A stretch of 38,760 bases of DNA from a bacterium (lineage in GTDB: Bacteria > Acidobacteriota > Terriglobia > Terriglobales > Acidobacteriaceae): the NCBI GenBank assembly GCA_026225095.1, contig JAMFSC010000083.1, forward strand, positions 1 to 38,760, in the 5' to 3' direction. Both the position numbers and the translations under genes were made by a program. Every line of letters starts with the position of its first letter. Positions within the stretch are counted from its first letter, which is position 1. This document shows, one piece after another, positions 1-9,813 of the stretch. The notes under the pieces are model-generated. The model saw only the letters and a list, made by a program, of their open reading frames with translations, had not been told where the DNA came from and searched no databases.

Positions 1-716
1 ACCTGCGAGGTTGCGGCGGTCCCAAGGAACTGGCATCCGCCGCCGGGTGAAGCGCATGCCCTGCAACCTACCTCCGCCGCGTACTCGAGCGTGATCTGGC
101 TCTGCGCATACCGCGCCCCGATGGTCTGGACCTTGCCCGCGTCTTCGCCCTCATCGGGCAGGAGCGTGACGCCTCCCGGCACCAGCACGCTCGGCATCGG
201 GCCGGAGGAGGCAAGCGCCATCATCATCGCGGGGAGACCCTTGTCGCAGGTCGCTACTCCCATCACACCTCTTCTGGTTGGCAGCGACCGCATCAGTCTA
301 CGCAGCACCATCGCCGCATCGTTGCGAAATGGCAGGGAATCGAGCATTCCATCGGTCCCCTGCGTCCGCCCATCGCAGGGGTCCGTCACCGCGCCGGCAA
401 ACGGCGTGCAGCGCATCCCCCTTAGCACCCGCGCGGCCTCCGCTACCAGAAGCCCAACCTCCCAGTGGCCGGTGTGAAAGCCAAGCGCGATCGGCGTTCC
501 ATCCGCGGCGCGCATTCCTCCATGGGTACTCAGGATCAGGAACTCGGGATCGAGCAGCCTTTGCGGCTCCCACCCCATGCCGGCGTTCTGGCTCAGGCCA
601 AACAGGTTCCCGGAAGGTGCCGTCAGCAGCATCTCAGCGGTGATGGGCAAGTGCCCCTGTGGCCCCGGAGCGTGCGTCCGTACGCCCGCCAGGTCGAACC
701 CCTCTGTCTCCAACAC
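1..716 (-). CDS. YjhG/YagF-type aldonate (D-xylonate) dehydratase, 3' end outside the window
   Basis: Partial IlvD/Edd-family dehydratase. Characterised E. coli relatives YjhG and YagF convert D-xylonate to 2-dehydro-3-deoxy-D-xylonate. The visible 238 residues are the N-terminal third of a roughly 650-residue enzyme. Family motifs read through without a break: [48 protein letters not shown] and [12 protein letters not shown], the last three with the cysteines expected to hold the iron-sulfur cluster. There is no ATG: an in-frame TAG lies about 50 bases upstream of the first conserved codons, and GTG at 716 (or TTG at 713) is the best start. No strong ribosome binding site is visible. The identity of the sugar acid is inferred; gluconate or arabinonate are alternatives. 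Confidence 0.85.
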   Translation of the reverse strand, partial: MLETEGFDLAGVRTHAPGPQGHLPITAEMLLTAPSGNLFGLSQNAGMGWEPQRLLDPEFLILSTHGGMRAADGTPIALGFHTGHWEVGLLVAEAARVLRGMRCTPFAGAVTDPCDGRTQGTDGMLDSLPFRNDAAMVLRRLMRSLPTRRGVMGVATCDKGLPAMMMALASSGPMPSVLVPGGVTLLPDEGEDAGKVQTIGARYAQSQITLEYAAEVGCRACASPGGGCQFLGTAATSQ

Positions 717-846
717 CGAACCGAACGAAATCGCAGCGATACCCGCCCCCTTGCCCCACTACACCCGAAAGATTATCAGTCTGCGATCCCAGGGGTCGGC
801 CACTCCTATGGGCCGGTCCGTGGTAGAGACTCTGGTTCGGTGCGGG

Positions 847-1278
847 TCAACGGCAGGCTTCTACCGTCGCTGCTCTCTCCCATATCTCCGTCCGTCCAAA
901 CAGCGCCACACCCACATACCCTCTCAGCTTCAACGTCTCCCCATCGCGCACGATCTTTCCGCTATAGGTCCTGCCAGACATTGGATCATATACCCGGCCT
1001 CCCACGGCTGCGTCGTGTCCGTCGGGCTTGAACCCTTCGCCGATCTTCATCCCGCATAGACGTCGCCCGCGTAGCTTCGCATCCGGATTCTTCGCGTCCG
1101 TGGACACCGGCGCCTGAGCGTTGACCTTCACGAGCGTCAGGCAGATCGCGTCTGGAGCGCACCCGGCAACCCGCACCACGGACCCATCCTTCGTCAGCCA
1201 GTCACCCATCAGTCCGGTCGCAGGAGATCCTGCGAGCGTCGCTCCCAGCAGCAATCCGCCCATCCATTCAAGAACCAT
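847..1278 (-). CDS. Secreted DUF2147 family protein
   Basis: A 143-residue protein with a signal-like N-terminus (MVLEWMGGLLLGATLAGSPATG) followed by a DUF2147 domain: GDWLTKDG near the start, the cysteine-bearing LRGRRLCGMKIG in the middle, and GGRVYDPMSGRTYSGK towards the end, which is the typical family core. The family has no settled function and is usually periplasmic. The start at 1278 is preferred over the longer frame (to 1314) because GGGAG lies six bases upstream and the signal peptide begins there. It lies 66 bases after the APC permease gene and may be cotranscribed with it. Confidence 0.8.
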   Translation of the reverse strand: MVLEWMGGLLLGATLAGSPATGLMGDWLTKDGSVVRVAGCAPDAICLTLVKVNAQAPVSTDAKNPDAKLRGRRLCGMKIGEGFKPDGHDAAVGGRVYDPMSGRTYSGKIVRDGETLKLRGYVGVALFGRTEIWERAATVEACR

Positions 1279-1344
1279 CTGCTCTCCCACTGCGATTTGC
1301 GAAAGCCGCCGCACCCATCGGCGCCCACGGCGGGCAACAACGCT

Positions 1345-3297
1345 TCAGCTCACGTGCACCACCGGCAAACGATCCGGGTCCTTTACCGCCCGCCGCAGTA
1401 CCTCATGGGTCAGAGGAGCCGCATCGCCCTCGCCCAGGAACAGGAACCGGAACGCGTTTGCAAGTGGATTTCCGCTCTTCCATTTGAAGTATGCATGCGG
1501 CACGTTGCCCGTCATCCGTTCCAGTTCAATCAGGAGCGCCGCAATCGAGTTTGCCACGACCGGGCTGCGCGCCTTCAGAATCTTGTTATTGCCCAACTGC
1601 TCCCCATCGACGCACAGCGTGCAGTCGAACTCCGATGCGTCTCCCTTGACCACTTCGAAGAAATAGATGCACTCCTGATCGGTCAGTCCGTAACGCTTCC
1701 GCACCGCGCGTCCTACTCGGTCGAGATCTTCGGACGTCTCCTGCTGCGGAGTCCTGGCGATCAGCCGGATCACCTGATCTTCATCCTCAGCAAGCAGCCG
1801 CAGCGCTGAGGGCGAAAGCTCGATCCCCGTGATCCGCAACTCGGTCGCCCGGGCGGCCCGCGAGACCAGCGACACAAGCAACATTGCCAGGATGAAGAAC
1901 GACGAGATCTTCAGACCCTCCGGGCGCTCCCAGATATTCAGCGTGGTCGTGTAGACGAAGATGACGGCAATCCCGATATAGACAAACCTCCGCCGGCGTT
2001 TGCCCAGGGAGATCACCACCGCGACGGCCGCCGACGTAATCAACACCAACACCCCGGTGGCGTAGGCCCCGCCCTGCGCGTCCACATCCGCGCGAAACAT
2101 CAGCGTGACAAAGAACGCGATGCCCATGAACACAAGCACCAGTGGCCGAGAAGCGAGCGTCCACTCCGGAGCCATCCCCAATCGGGGCAGATAGCGGGGA
2201 ATCAGGTTGAGCAGACCTGCCATCGCGGACGCACCTGCAAATGCCAGGATCAGGATCGTGCTGATGTCGTAGACCGATCCAAACCCATTGCCCAGATACT
2301 GATGCGCCAGGTAGGCCATCGCTCGTCCGTTTGCCTCGCCGCCCTCGGCAAATGCCGCTGCCGGAATGAGCAGCGTTGTCACGACGCTGGTCAGGATCAG
2401 AAACACACTCATAATCCCGGCAGCCGTCGCCAGCAGCTTGCGCGTGTTGCGAATCCGTCCCCGGAGATCGCTCTCCGATCCACCCTGGATCAACGGCATC
2501 ACCGCTACGCCTGTCTCAAAGCCAGAGAGTCCAAGCGCCAGCTTCGGAAACAGCAGCAGCGAGATCCCGACCATTCCCAGCACACTTGGATGTTGGGTCA
2601 GCACCGCCGCCTTCCAGTTTGGCAGCAACGCCGGATGCTCGAACACCTGCACCAGAGCCACGACGGTTACCACCGCATTCAACGCCAGATATAAGCCGAC
2701 CAGCACCACAGCGATCCCGATCGCTTCCTTGAACCCGCGCAGGAAGACCGCCGAGAGCGCCACCAGCAGGAGCAGTGTGATCAACATCTGGCCGCGCAGA
2801 AAATGCGGGGCGAACGGATTGTGAACGAAGTGCGCCGCCGCGTCCGCCGCTGAAAGCGTCATGGTAATGATGAAGTCGGTCGAAGCGAACCCCAGCAGCA
2901 CCAACACAAAGATCTTGCCTCCCCACGCCGGGAAGAGCCGTTCCAGCATCGCGATGGATCCCTGTCCGTGGGGGCTCGCACCCGCAACTCGCCGATAGAG
3001 CGGAAGCGCGGCGAACAGCGTTACCAGAACAAGTACAAACGTCGCGATCGGACTCAGCAGCCCGGCTGCCAGAAATGCGATCCCAGGTTGATATCCCAGC
3101 GTAGAAAAGTAGTCCACCCCGGTCAGACACATCACCTTCCACCACGGATGCACTGCCTCCGCCTCGCTATGCACGCCCTTCGGCAGCATCAGGTCAGCCA
3201 GCAGCCAGTCCCGCAGCCGATTCCCGGATGTTCGCTCCTGCTCGTGGGGCATTGCGTCTACAACTTCAGCCTCAACCTGCGTTGGTCCCGCCGCCAT
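1345..3297 (-). CDS. APC superfamily amino-acid permease
   Basis: A 650-residue polytopic membrane protein. After a hydrophilic N-terminus of about 55 residues come roughly 12 hydrophobic segments up to about residue 480, then a hydrophilic C-terminal region of about 170 residues. The first membrane segment carries the glycine-rich pattern [17 protein letters not shown], as in APC amino-acid/polyamine transporters, and [18 protein letters not shown] resembles the substrate-site helix 6 of the family. The substrate cannot be read from the sequence. The long cytoplasmic tail is longer than in simple permeases and may be regulatory. The gene is divergent from hemD across 224 bases that hold no other gene I can support. 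Confidence 0.85.
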   Translation of the reverse strand: MAAGPTQVEAEVVDAMPHEQERTSGNRLRDWLLADLMLPKGVHSEAEAVHPWWKVMCLTGVDYFSTLGYQPGIAFLAAGLLSPIATFVLVLVTLFAALPLYRRVAGASPHGQGSIAMLERLFPAWGGKIFVLVLLGFASTDFIITMTLSAADAAAHFVHNPFAPHFLRGQMLITLLLLVALSAVFLRGFKEAIGIAVVLVGLYLALNAVVTVVALVQVFEHPALLPNWKAAVLTQHPSVLGMVGISLLLFPKLALGLSGFETGVAVMPLIQGGSESDLRGRIRNTRKLLATAAGIMSVFLILTSVVTTLLIPAAAFAEGGEANGRAMAYLAHQYLGNGFGSVYDISTILILAFAGASAMAGLLNLIPRYLPRLGMAPEWTLASRPLVLVFMGIAFFVTLMFRADVDAQGGAYATGVLVLITSAAVAVVISLGKRRRRFVYIGIAVIFVYTTTLNIWERPEGLKISSFFILAMLLVSLVSRAARATELRITGIELSPSALRLLAEDEDQVIRLIARTPQQETSEDLDRVGRAVRKRYGLTDQECIYFFEVVKGDASEFDCTLCVDGEQLGNNKILKARSPVVANSIAALLIELERMTGNVPHAYFKWKSGNPLANAFRFLFLGEGDAAPLTHEVLRRAVKDPDRLPVVHVS

Positions 3298-3521
3298 GCT
3301 GTCCAGCCCTTTCGATCAAACCTTCGCACATGGGAGACGACCTCGCATGCATCCCTTCAGATGCAATAACCCACCGCTCACGTCCACTGCGTGCTGTGTT
3401 CTCGCACCGAGACACAAACATCCTACCCCTCCGTCCCCCGTCGCAGCGAACCCTCCTCCCAAGTCAGAACGGCACCTCGCCTGCTTTGGCTGCCCGCCGC
3501 AGCTAAACTGGTCCAACGCAG

Positions 3522-4298
3522 ATGCTTCCTCTCGCCCAAAAACGCATCCTCATCACGCGCTCCCGTCAGCAGGCGTCGGACCTGGCCGCTCGCCTCTCCG
3601 CGCTCGGGGCCGACCCCATCCTCATTCCCACGATCGATATCGCCCCGCCCGAGTCCTTCGCGGCTCTCGACGAAGCGATCGTCCACCTGGATCGCTTCGA
3701 CTGGCTGCTCTTTACCTCAGCCAACGCTGTCCAGGCCTTCCGGGATCGCTCACCATCGCTCACGCTCCCCTTGAAGCTTCGAATGGCTGTGATCGGCCCG
3801 TCCACCGCCCGTGCCGCCGGAGAAGCCGGCCTCTCCATCTCCCACATTCCGCCCAAAGCAGTCGCAGAGAGCCTCTCCGAAACTCTCATCCCGCACCTGC
3901 GCCCTGGCTCCCGCGTTCTGCTCGTCCGTGCCGCCACCGCCCGCGACCATCTCCCCGAGACCCTCACCGCTGCCGGAGCCCAGGTGACCATCGCCGCTGC
4001 CTATCGCACCATCATCCCCGAAGGATCCACCGCCGCCCTTGAAGAACTCTTCCATGACCCCGCCCGCTACCCGGACGCGGTCACCTTCACCAGTTCGTCG
4101 ACCGCCACGAACCTCGTAGCGCTCTTGGAAGCCGCCCACCTTACCCTTCCGCCCGAGATTATTCGCGTCTCCATCGGGCCCATCACCACCCAGACGCTCC
4201 GCGACCTCAACCTCCCTCCCCACCTTGAGAGCCTCGAAGCCACGATCCCCAGCCTGGCCGCTGCCCTGGAAGGCTACTTTCATCCGTCAGGAAATTAG
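3522..4298 (+). CDS. hemD: Uroporphyrinogen-III synthase
   Basis: A 258-residue HEM4-domain protein that should cyclise hydroxymethylbilane to uroporphyrinogen III in the cytoplasm. Family features: KRILITRSRQQASDLAARL at the start, DWLLFTSANAVQAF near residue 65, a central hinge around MAVIGPSTARAAGE, and VTFTSSSTATNLVALL followed by RVSIGPITTQTLRDL near the C-terminus. Length is normal for a free-standing HemD. It faces nth and hemQ, so two haem genes sit within 2.5 kb on opposite strands. A second HEM4 domain occurs at 20581-22260 fused to signalling domains; this simple copy is the more likely enzyme. Confidence 0.93.
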   Translation: MLPLAQKRILITRSRQQASDLAARLSALGADPILIPTIDIAPPESFAALDEAIVHLDRFDWLLFTSANAVQAFRDRSPSLTLPLKLRMAVIGPSTARAAGEAGLSISHIPPKAVAESLSETLIPHLRPGSRVLLVRAATARDHLPETLTAAGAQVTIAAAYRTIIPEGSTAALEELFHDPARYPDAVTFTSSSTATNLVALLEAAHLTLPPEIIRVSIGPITTQTLRDLNLPPHLESLEATIPSLAAALEGYFHPSGN

Positions 4299-4390
4299 TG
4301 CGAATTTGGCGGCGGTGTAGAGGAGAACAAACGCAGATTCCCTACGGGAATGACAGACAGAGAAGCAAAGACCCAGTCCAGCAAGTCTGA
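4299..4390. repeat. Convergent gap hemD/nth with a family C intergenic repeat (about 4326-4375)
   Basis: The gap between two convergent genes contains the small hairpin ATTCCC-tac-GGGAAT followed by a purine-rich tail. A similar stretch lies at about 14541-14600 (ATTCC-ttc-GGGAAT with the same kind of tail). The two copies share more than 30 bases with scattered differences, so this is treated as a dispersed repeat and not only a terminator. It could still end transcription from either side. Confidence 0.55.
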
Positions 4391-5161
4391 CTAGTGCGAG
4401 CTCCACGTCTTCTCAATCGAATTGCAGATCGTCTCCAGCGTGCAGTCGGCGCATCGCGGCTTTCGCGCAATGCAGATCTGCCGCCCGTGGTGGATGAGCT
4501 CATGTGAGAAGTCGATCCACCGATCCTTCGGAATAATCTTCTCGAGATCCTTCTCCACCTTCTCGGGAGTCGTCTCCTTCGTCAATTCCAGACGCCGCGA
4601 GAGCCGCAGCACATGCGTATCTACCACCACGCCAGATGCAATCGCAAACCAGGATCCCAGCACGACATTCGCCGTCTTCCGGGCCACCCCCGGAATCCGA
4701 AGCATCTCTTCCATCGTCTGCGGAATCTCCCCGCCGTACTCCGACACCACCAGCTTCGCTGCCCCGGAGATCGACTTGGCCTTGTTCCGGAAGAAACCCG
4801 TTGTGCGAATCAGATCCTCCAGCTCCGGCAGCGAGGCCTTCGCCATCGCCTGCGGAGTCGGATAGATCCGAAACAGCTCCGGAGTCACCAGGTTCACACG
4901 CACATCGGTACACTGCGCCGAGAGAATCGTGGCGACGGTAAGCTCCCATGCGTTGCGGTGATTCAGCGCACAAACCACGCCGGGATAGGTCTTCCGCAAC
5001 GCGTCGAGGATCGCCGCCACCCGCTCCGGTGAGGTCGGCTTCACGGTCCGCCCCGGACGCTTCTTCGGAGATACCGGCTCCGTTGCCGCAATCTTTCGCG
5101 CCTTCTTCCCCTCGGGAGCCTTCGGAACCGGCCGTACCGGCTTTGTCACCCTCGTCGCCAT
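4391..5161 (-). CDS. nth: Endonuclease III (DNA glycosylase/AP lyase)
   Basis: A 256-residue base-excision repair enzyme that removes oxidised pyrimidines and nicks the abasic site. The helix-hairpin-helix reads LRIPGVARKTANVVLG (residues about 154-169) with the catalytic lysine at 162; the catalytic aspartate is D181 in VDTHVLRLSRRL. The C-terminal [4Fe-4S] motif C-x6-C-x2-C-x5-C uses C230, C237, C240 and C246. The first about 45 residues are a lysine/proline-rich extension absent from the E. coli enzyme. The start at 5161 is preferred over an upstream in-frame codon at 5323 because that longer reading runs back into hemQ. Only 7 bases separate it from hemQ, so cotranscription is likely. Confidence 0.95.
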   Translation of the reverse strand: MATRVTKPVRPVPKAPEGKKARKIAATEPVSPKKRPGRTVKPTSPERVAAILDALRKTYPGVVCALNHRNAWELTVATILSAQCTDVRVNLVTPELFRIYPTPQAMAKASLPELEDLIRTTGFFRNKAKSISGAAKLVVSEYGGEIPQTMEEMLRIPGVARKTANVVLGSWFAIASGVVVDTHVLRLSRRLELTKETTPEKVEKDLEKIIPKDRWIDFSHELIHHGRQICIARKPRCADCTLETICNSIEKTWSSH

Positions 5162-5168
5162 CGTCGAC

Positions 5169-5984
5169 CTACCCGAGCCGATCCAGCATCTCTGCGGGCT
5201 GCAGCCGAACGCAGGAGAAGATGGGCGTATCCTGCAGCGTATAGAGGCTGATCTCCGTCTCGCGCAGCTGTTGTACCAGGTCCAGAAAGTCCTCCGGGAA
5301 GTTCGTCTCGAACGCCACCACAAATTCCTGGTCGTCGATCCCGAACGAGTACGTCGTATTCAGCTTCACCCGCGGATACATCAGGCCAATCCGGATATGC
5401 TCATCCATCAGTCGCTTCCGTTCTGCCGCCGACAGCAGATACCACGGACGCGTCTTCCAGAAAGGGTAGATGAAGATGTACTTCTGCCCGCCGGGACGAA
5501 TTGCCCCGCGCCCTTCGCCTTCGCTCTCATCCGGACGGTCGATCTGGTACTGCGACCGTTTCGTCATCGCGAGGAAGCTATGCGGCGACGTCAGATAACC
5601 CCCCAGCGGCGTCCCCATCAACTCACTCCGCATCTGGTTCAGCTCATCGACCGCGTACCCGATCGACCAGACACACATATCGACATCGCCCCGCGTCCCG
5701 ATCGTCGAGTACGTCAACGAAAGAAACTCGCCCGGCTTGTTCCACTTCGACAGCACCGCCGCGAACGCAGCCTTGTGTGCCGCCTTCTCCTCCACCGGCA
5801 GCCTCCGCCACTCCGGCATCACCTTATAGAAGCTGAAGCACACGATCTGCCGCTTCACCGGCGGCTTCGACGGATCGTGCGGAGCCGTTCCATAGCTGCT
5901 CGCCGGCCTGCCCGAACTCGCTGGCGCAGCTACCGCCGCCGTTCCCGAAACCACCTCATCGCTCGCTGCGATTGCCTCTGCCAT
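5169..5984 (-). CDS. hemQ: Coproheme decarboxylase (chlorite-dismutase family, HemQ)
   Basis: A 271-residue member of the chlorite-dismutase-like family. In the coproporphyrin-dependent pathway HemQ removes two propionate carboxyls from coproheme to give haem b. The conserved block YPFWKTRPWYLLSAAERK contains the expected reactive tyrosine (Y173), and MDEHIRIG carries the likely proximal haem-ligand histidine (H196). True chlorite dismutases have other residues here, so HemQ is the better call. The N-terminal about 45 residues are an Ala/Ser/Pro-rich extension. GGAGG six bases upstream supports the start at 5984 over 6005. It is the first gene of a pair with nth. Confidence 0.9.
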   Translation of the reverse strand: MAEAIAASDEVVSGTAAVAAPASSGRPASSYGTAPHDPSKPPVKRQIVCFSFYKVMPEWRRLPVEEKAAHKAAFAAVLSKWNKPGEFLSLTYSTIGTRGDVDMCVWSIGYAVDELNQMRSELMGTPLGGYLTSPHSFLAMTKRSQYQIDRPDESEGEGRGAIRPGGQKYIFIYPFWKTRPWYLLSAAERKRLMDEHIRIGLMYPRVKLNTTYSFGIDDQEFVVAFETNFPEDFLDLVQQLRETEISLYTLQDTPIFSCVRLQPAEMLDRLG

Positions 5985-6055
5985 GACCTGCCTCCACATC
6001 CACATTCATCTACAATCCATGCTAGCAAAGCGTCCTCCCGTTATACTTTCTCTAC

Positions 6056-6688
6056 ATGTCTGAAAAACTCATCGCCATCCTGGTCGGCCTTATCGCCAGC
6101 GGCGGCTACTTCAGTGTCGTCATCCTCATGGCACTCCAGTCCGCCTGCATTCCGATCCCGTCCGAGGTCATCATGCCTCTGGCCGGCTACGCCCTGGCCC
6201 ACTCGCAGATGCAGCTTATCCTCCTGGCGACGGTCGCGTCCCTCGCGAGTAACCTCGGCTCCATCCCCGCTTACTGGATCGGCGCGAGGGGTGGCCGCCC
6301 CATGGTTGAGCGCTTTGGAGGGTACGTCCTCCTCAGCCGGCGCGATCTCGACCTCTGCGAGCACTTCTTCGCGAAGTACGGCTCCATCACCGTCCTCGTC
6401 GGACGCATGCTCCCCATCGTCCGCACCTTTATCGCCCTGCCGGCCGGCATCGCGAAGATGAACCAACTCCGCTTCCATTTGTATACCTTCATCGGGTCGT
6501 GGCCCTGGTGCTACGCGCTCGCCTACGTCGGAATGAAGCTCGGAGCCCAGTTCAACACCAACCCCCGCTTCCAGGAGATCTTCCACCGCTTCCATCTCGG
6601 GGTCGAACTCGTCCTCGTCGCCGGGATCGTGTGGTTCGTCGCCTCCCACTGGAAGAACCGCATTCGTGCCAGCCAGCCTGCCGCCTGA
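6056..6688 (+). CDS. DedA family (VTT domain) membrane protein
   Basis: A 210-residue polytopic protein of the DedA/SNARE-associated family, whose members act as lipid flippases or scramblases and affect envelope homeostasis. Visible signatures are PIPSEVIMPLAGYALA near residue 35, SNLGSIPAYWIGARGGR near residue 65, and GRMLPIVRTFIALPAGIAKM near residue 120, with the conserved arginines. A TATACT hexamer at 6042-6047 ends only eight bases before the ATG and no Shine-Dalgarno sequence is seen, so the message may be nearly leaderless. It lies upstream of the inositol-phosphate synthase gene on the same strand, which might mean a shared lipid theme, but the 123-base gap leaves this open. Confidence 0.92.
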   Translation: MSEKLIAILVGLIASGGYFSVVILMALQSACIPIPSEVIMPLAGYALAHSQMQLILLATVASLASNLGSIPAYWIGARGGRPMVERFGGYVLLSRRDLDLCEHFFAKYGSITVLVGRMLPIVRTFIALPAGIAKMNQLRFHLYTFIGSWPWCYALAYVGMKLGAQFNTNPRFQEIFHRFHLGVELVLVAGIVWFVASHWKNRIRASQPAA

Positions 6689-6811
6689 AAATAAATATGG
6701 CTCATCGATCAAAGTAAGCGGTACCCCTGTTTGCGCCCCCTTCTGCCCTCGGCGATACTGAAACTTCGGCCAAAACCCGAAAATAGCCTCTGAAGAAGGG
6801 TCACAACCAGC

Positions 6812-8152
<1,341 letters not shown>

Positions 8153-8249
8153 GGCTGGTAGGAGCAGTGAAGACAGCGCTCGCCAACAGCGGCGCTGTCC
8201 CTTTCATTGCCTCAGACAGCTTTTCTACAGGCCGGTTTAGAAGGAAGCT

Positions 8250-8430
8250 ACCGAAAACGCCGACTATCGCGGAACCACCTCCCGATACAATTGAATTGCC
8301 TGTGTGGTGAAATGGCATACACAGCGGCCCTCTGGTCACCGACTATCCTAGGTCTTACGGGTTCAAATCCCGTCGCAGGCACCCTCAAACTGTTGACGTT
8401 GCCGAAAACTCTGACTTTCCGGAAACCACC
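8250..8430 (+). repeat. Imperfect 30-base direct repeats bracketing the tRNA-like gene
   Basis: Positions 8250-8279 and 8401-8430 align without gaps and agree at 23 of 30 positions. Both contain CCGAAAAC near the left end and end in ACCACC. They lie 18 bases before and 20 bases after the tRNA-like sequence. The 325-base gap between ino1 and the next gene holds only these repeats and the tRNA-like gene. Confidence 0.5.
8298..8381 (+). tRNA. tRNA-like gene, isotype undetermined, irregular anticodon arm
   Basis: An 84-base sequence with most parts of a type II tRNA. The 7-bp acceptor stem pairs 8298-8304 with 8374-8380 (one G-U pair). The D arm has a 3-bp stem GTG/CAC (8307-8309, 8320-8322) and a loop containing GG. 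The T arm has a 5-bp stem ACGGG/CCCGT around the loop TTCAAAT (8362-8368). The discriminator is A8381, and CCA is not encoded (CCC follows). The anticodon arm is poor: setting T8331 as U33 gives anticodon CTG (8332-8334) and only three outer pairs (C8325-G8341, G8326-C8340, G8327-C8339), with two mismatches next to the loop. The 15-base variable region can form a 3-bp stem. Leu-like features (long variable arm, A73, 3-bp D stem) conflict with a CTG anticodon. It may be a decayed, divergent or repurposed tRNA. Confidence 0.6.
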
Positions 8431-8477
8431 ATTCACGAAATACTTGCAAGAAGAGGCGTTGGCGGTCTGTACCGGCA

Positions 8478-8837
8478 ATGATTGAAGACGTTTTTGCCAA
8501 ATGGAGAGGAATGACTCAGTGGCCTGAGGCGGTGGCGACCGTGACTTTTGTTGATGGCGTATACGACGAAGGGCCGCCTTCAGTCAAAATCTCTTTTGAA
8601 TACCGCGATGGAGGACAGTCGTTACAGATGGGCAAGTTCATCGTCGATAGTTTCAGTGGCCTCTATAACCTCAAGGTTGACGATACTTTCACTATCCGAT
8701 TCAACCCCCGCAAGCCATCACAGTTTTATTCTCCTGAGTTGGCGACTTGGTTCACTCAGACAAAATGGTTGTTCTGGATCGGCATGGCAGTCACCGCCGC
8801 CGTCACCTCAGTGATTATGCTCCTACGACATCGGTAA
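8478..8837 (+). CDS. Small membrane-anchored protein, DUF3592-like
   Basis: A 119-residue protein with a soluble beta-rich N-terminal part and one hydrophobic segment near the C-terminus (LFWIGMAVTAAVTSVIMLL). The pattern of a short extracytoplasmic domain with VDDTFTIRFNPRKPSQFYSP just before the membrane helix resembles DUF3592 proteins, but this assignment is tentative. The function is unknown. Codon use is less GC-biased than in ino1 or the PhzF gene on either side, with many A/T-ending codons, which hints at a different history. It begins about 100 bases after the tRNA-like gene. Confidence 0.6.
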   Translation: MIEDVFAKWRGMTQWPEAVATVTFVDGVYDEGPPSVKISFEYRDGGQSLQMGKFIVDSFSGLYNLKVDDTFTIRFNPRKPSQFYSPELATWFTQTKWLFWIGMAVTAAVTSVIMLLRHR

Positions 8838-8981
8838 GGGCCTAAACTCTCCGACCGTTGAAAACGGCGTCTTCAGAAGCAAATTGTCCAAGCGCAGGAT
8901 TACTGCGTTTGCGTCTCGGCTGAGCGCCCCCTCCGGCCGTCTGCGCAATCAACCCGCCAAACGCAATAAGCTGGACTTAAC

Positions 8982-9767
8982 ATGCGCACCCCCCTCTACC
9001 AACTCGACGCCTTCACCACCAGTCGCTTCCACGGCAACCCTGCCGCCGTCATGCCCATGGAGACCTTCCCCGACAACGAAACCCTTCAAAATATCGCCGC
9101 CGAGAATAACCTCGCCGAAACCGCCTATCTCGTTGCAAATGGCAGTGACTACTTCCTCCGCTGGTTCACCCCCGCCGCCGAGGTAGCCCTCTGCGGCCAC
9201 GCCACGCTCGCCAGCGCCGCCGTCGTCATGGAGCGCCTCCATCCCGAGCGCACCCAGGTAATCTTCCACACGCAGAGCGGCCCCTTGACTGTCCGCCGCG
9301 ACGAAGCCCGTTACGTCATGGACTTCCCCACCTGGCCCGTCGAGCCCATCGCCACGCCTCCCGGCCTTGCTGAAGCCCTCGGCCTAAAACCTGTCGAGAC
9401 CTTCGTCAACTCCTTCACCTATATGGCCGTGCTCGAGAGCGCCCAGGCGCTGACCGATCTCCGGCCTGACATGGCGGCTCTTGCCCACCTCGATCGCAAA
9501 GGCATCTGCGTCACCGCGCGCGGAGTGGGTGTCTTCGACTTCATCAGCCGCTACTTTGCACCCGCGGTGGGTATCCCGGAAGATCCAGTGACCGGCAGCG
9601 CCCACTGCATCCTCGCTCCCTATTGGGCCGGAAAACTCCACAAGACCGAATTTCGCGCGTTTCAGGCCTCCGCCCGGGGAGGGGAAGTAACCTGCCGCGT
9701 AGTCGGCGACCGAGTGGAACTGGAAGGATCCTGCGTCTTTTACCTCGAAGGGATGGCCGAGGTCTAG
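8982..9767 (+). CDS. PhzF family isomerase-like protein
   Basis: A 261-residue protein of the PhzF/diaminopimelate-epimerase fold. PhzF isomerises 2,3-dihydro-3-hydroxyanthranilate in phenazine synthesis, but most family members lie outside phenazine clusters and have unknown substrates. The conserved start YQLDAFTTSRFHGNPAAV, the catalytic glutamate E46 in NNLAETAYL, LRWFTPAAEVALCGHATLA and the C-terminal DPVTGSAHCILAPYW are all present. No other phenazine genes are in the window, so no phenazine role is claimed. No clear Shine-Dalgarno sequence precedes the ATG. Confidence 0.88.
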   Translation: MRTPLYQLDAFTTSRFHGNPAAVMPMETFPDNETLQNIAAENNLAETAYLVANGSDYFLRWFTPAAEVALCGHATLASAAVVMERLHPERTQVIFHTQSGPLTVRRDEARYVMDFPTWPVEPIATPPGLAEALGLKPVETFVNSFTYMAVLESAQALTDLRPDMAALAHLDRKGICVTARGVGVFDFISRYFAPAVGIPEDPVTGSAHCILAPYWAGKLHKTEFRAFQASARGGEVTCRVVGDRVELEGSCVFYLEGMAEV

Positions 9768-9813
9768 GCAAGGCGATCAGAAGCGTGATTCCCGAGTAGT
9801 TGGCCTGAAGATT

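Noticed and set aside
8207..8485. A 92-codon frame running through the tRNA-like gene
   Set aside because: It overlaps the tRNA-like structure and both direct repeats and has no protein features.
8982..9767. Phenazine biosynthesis cluster
   Set aside because: Only a PhzF-family protein is present; no phzA/B/D/E/G homologue is seen.
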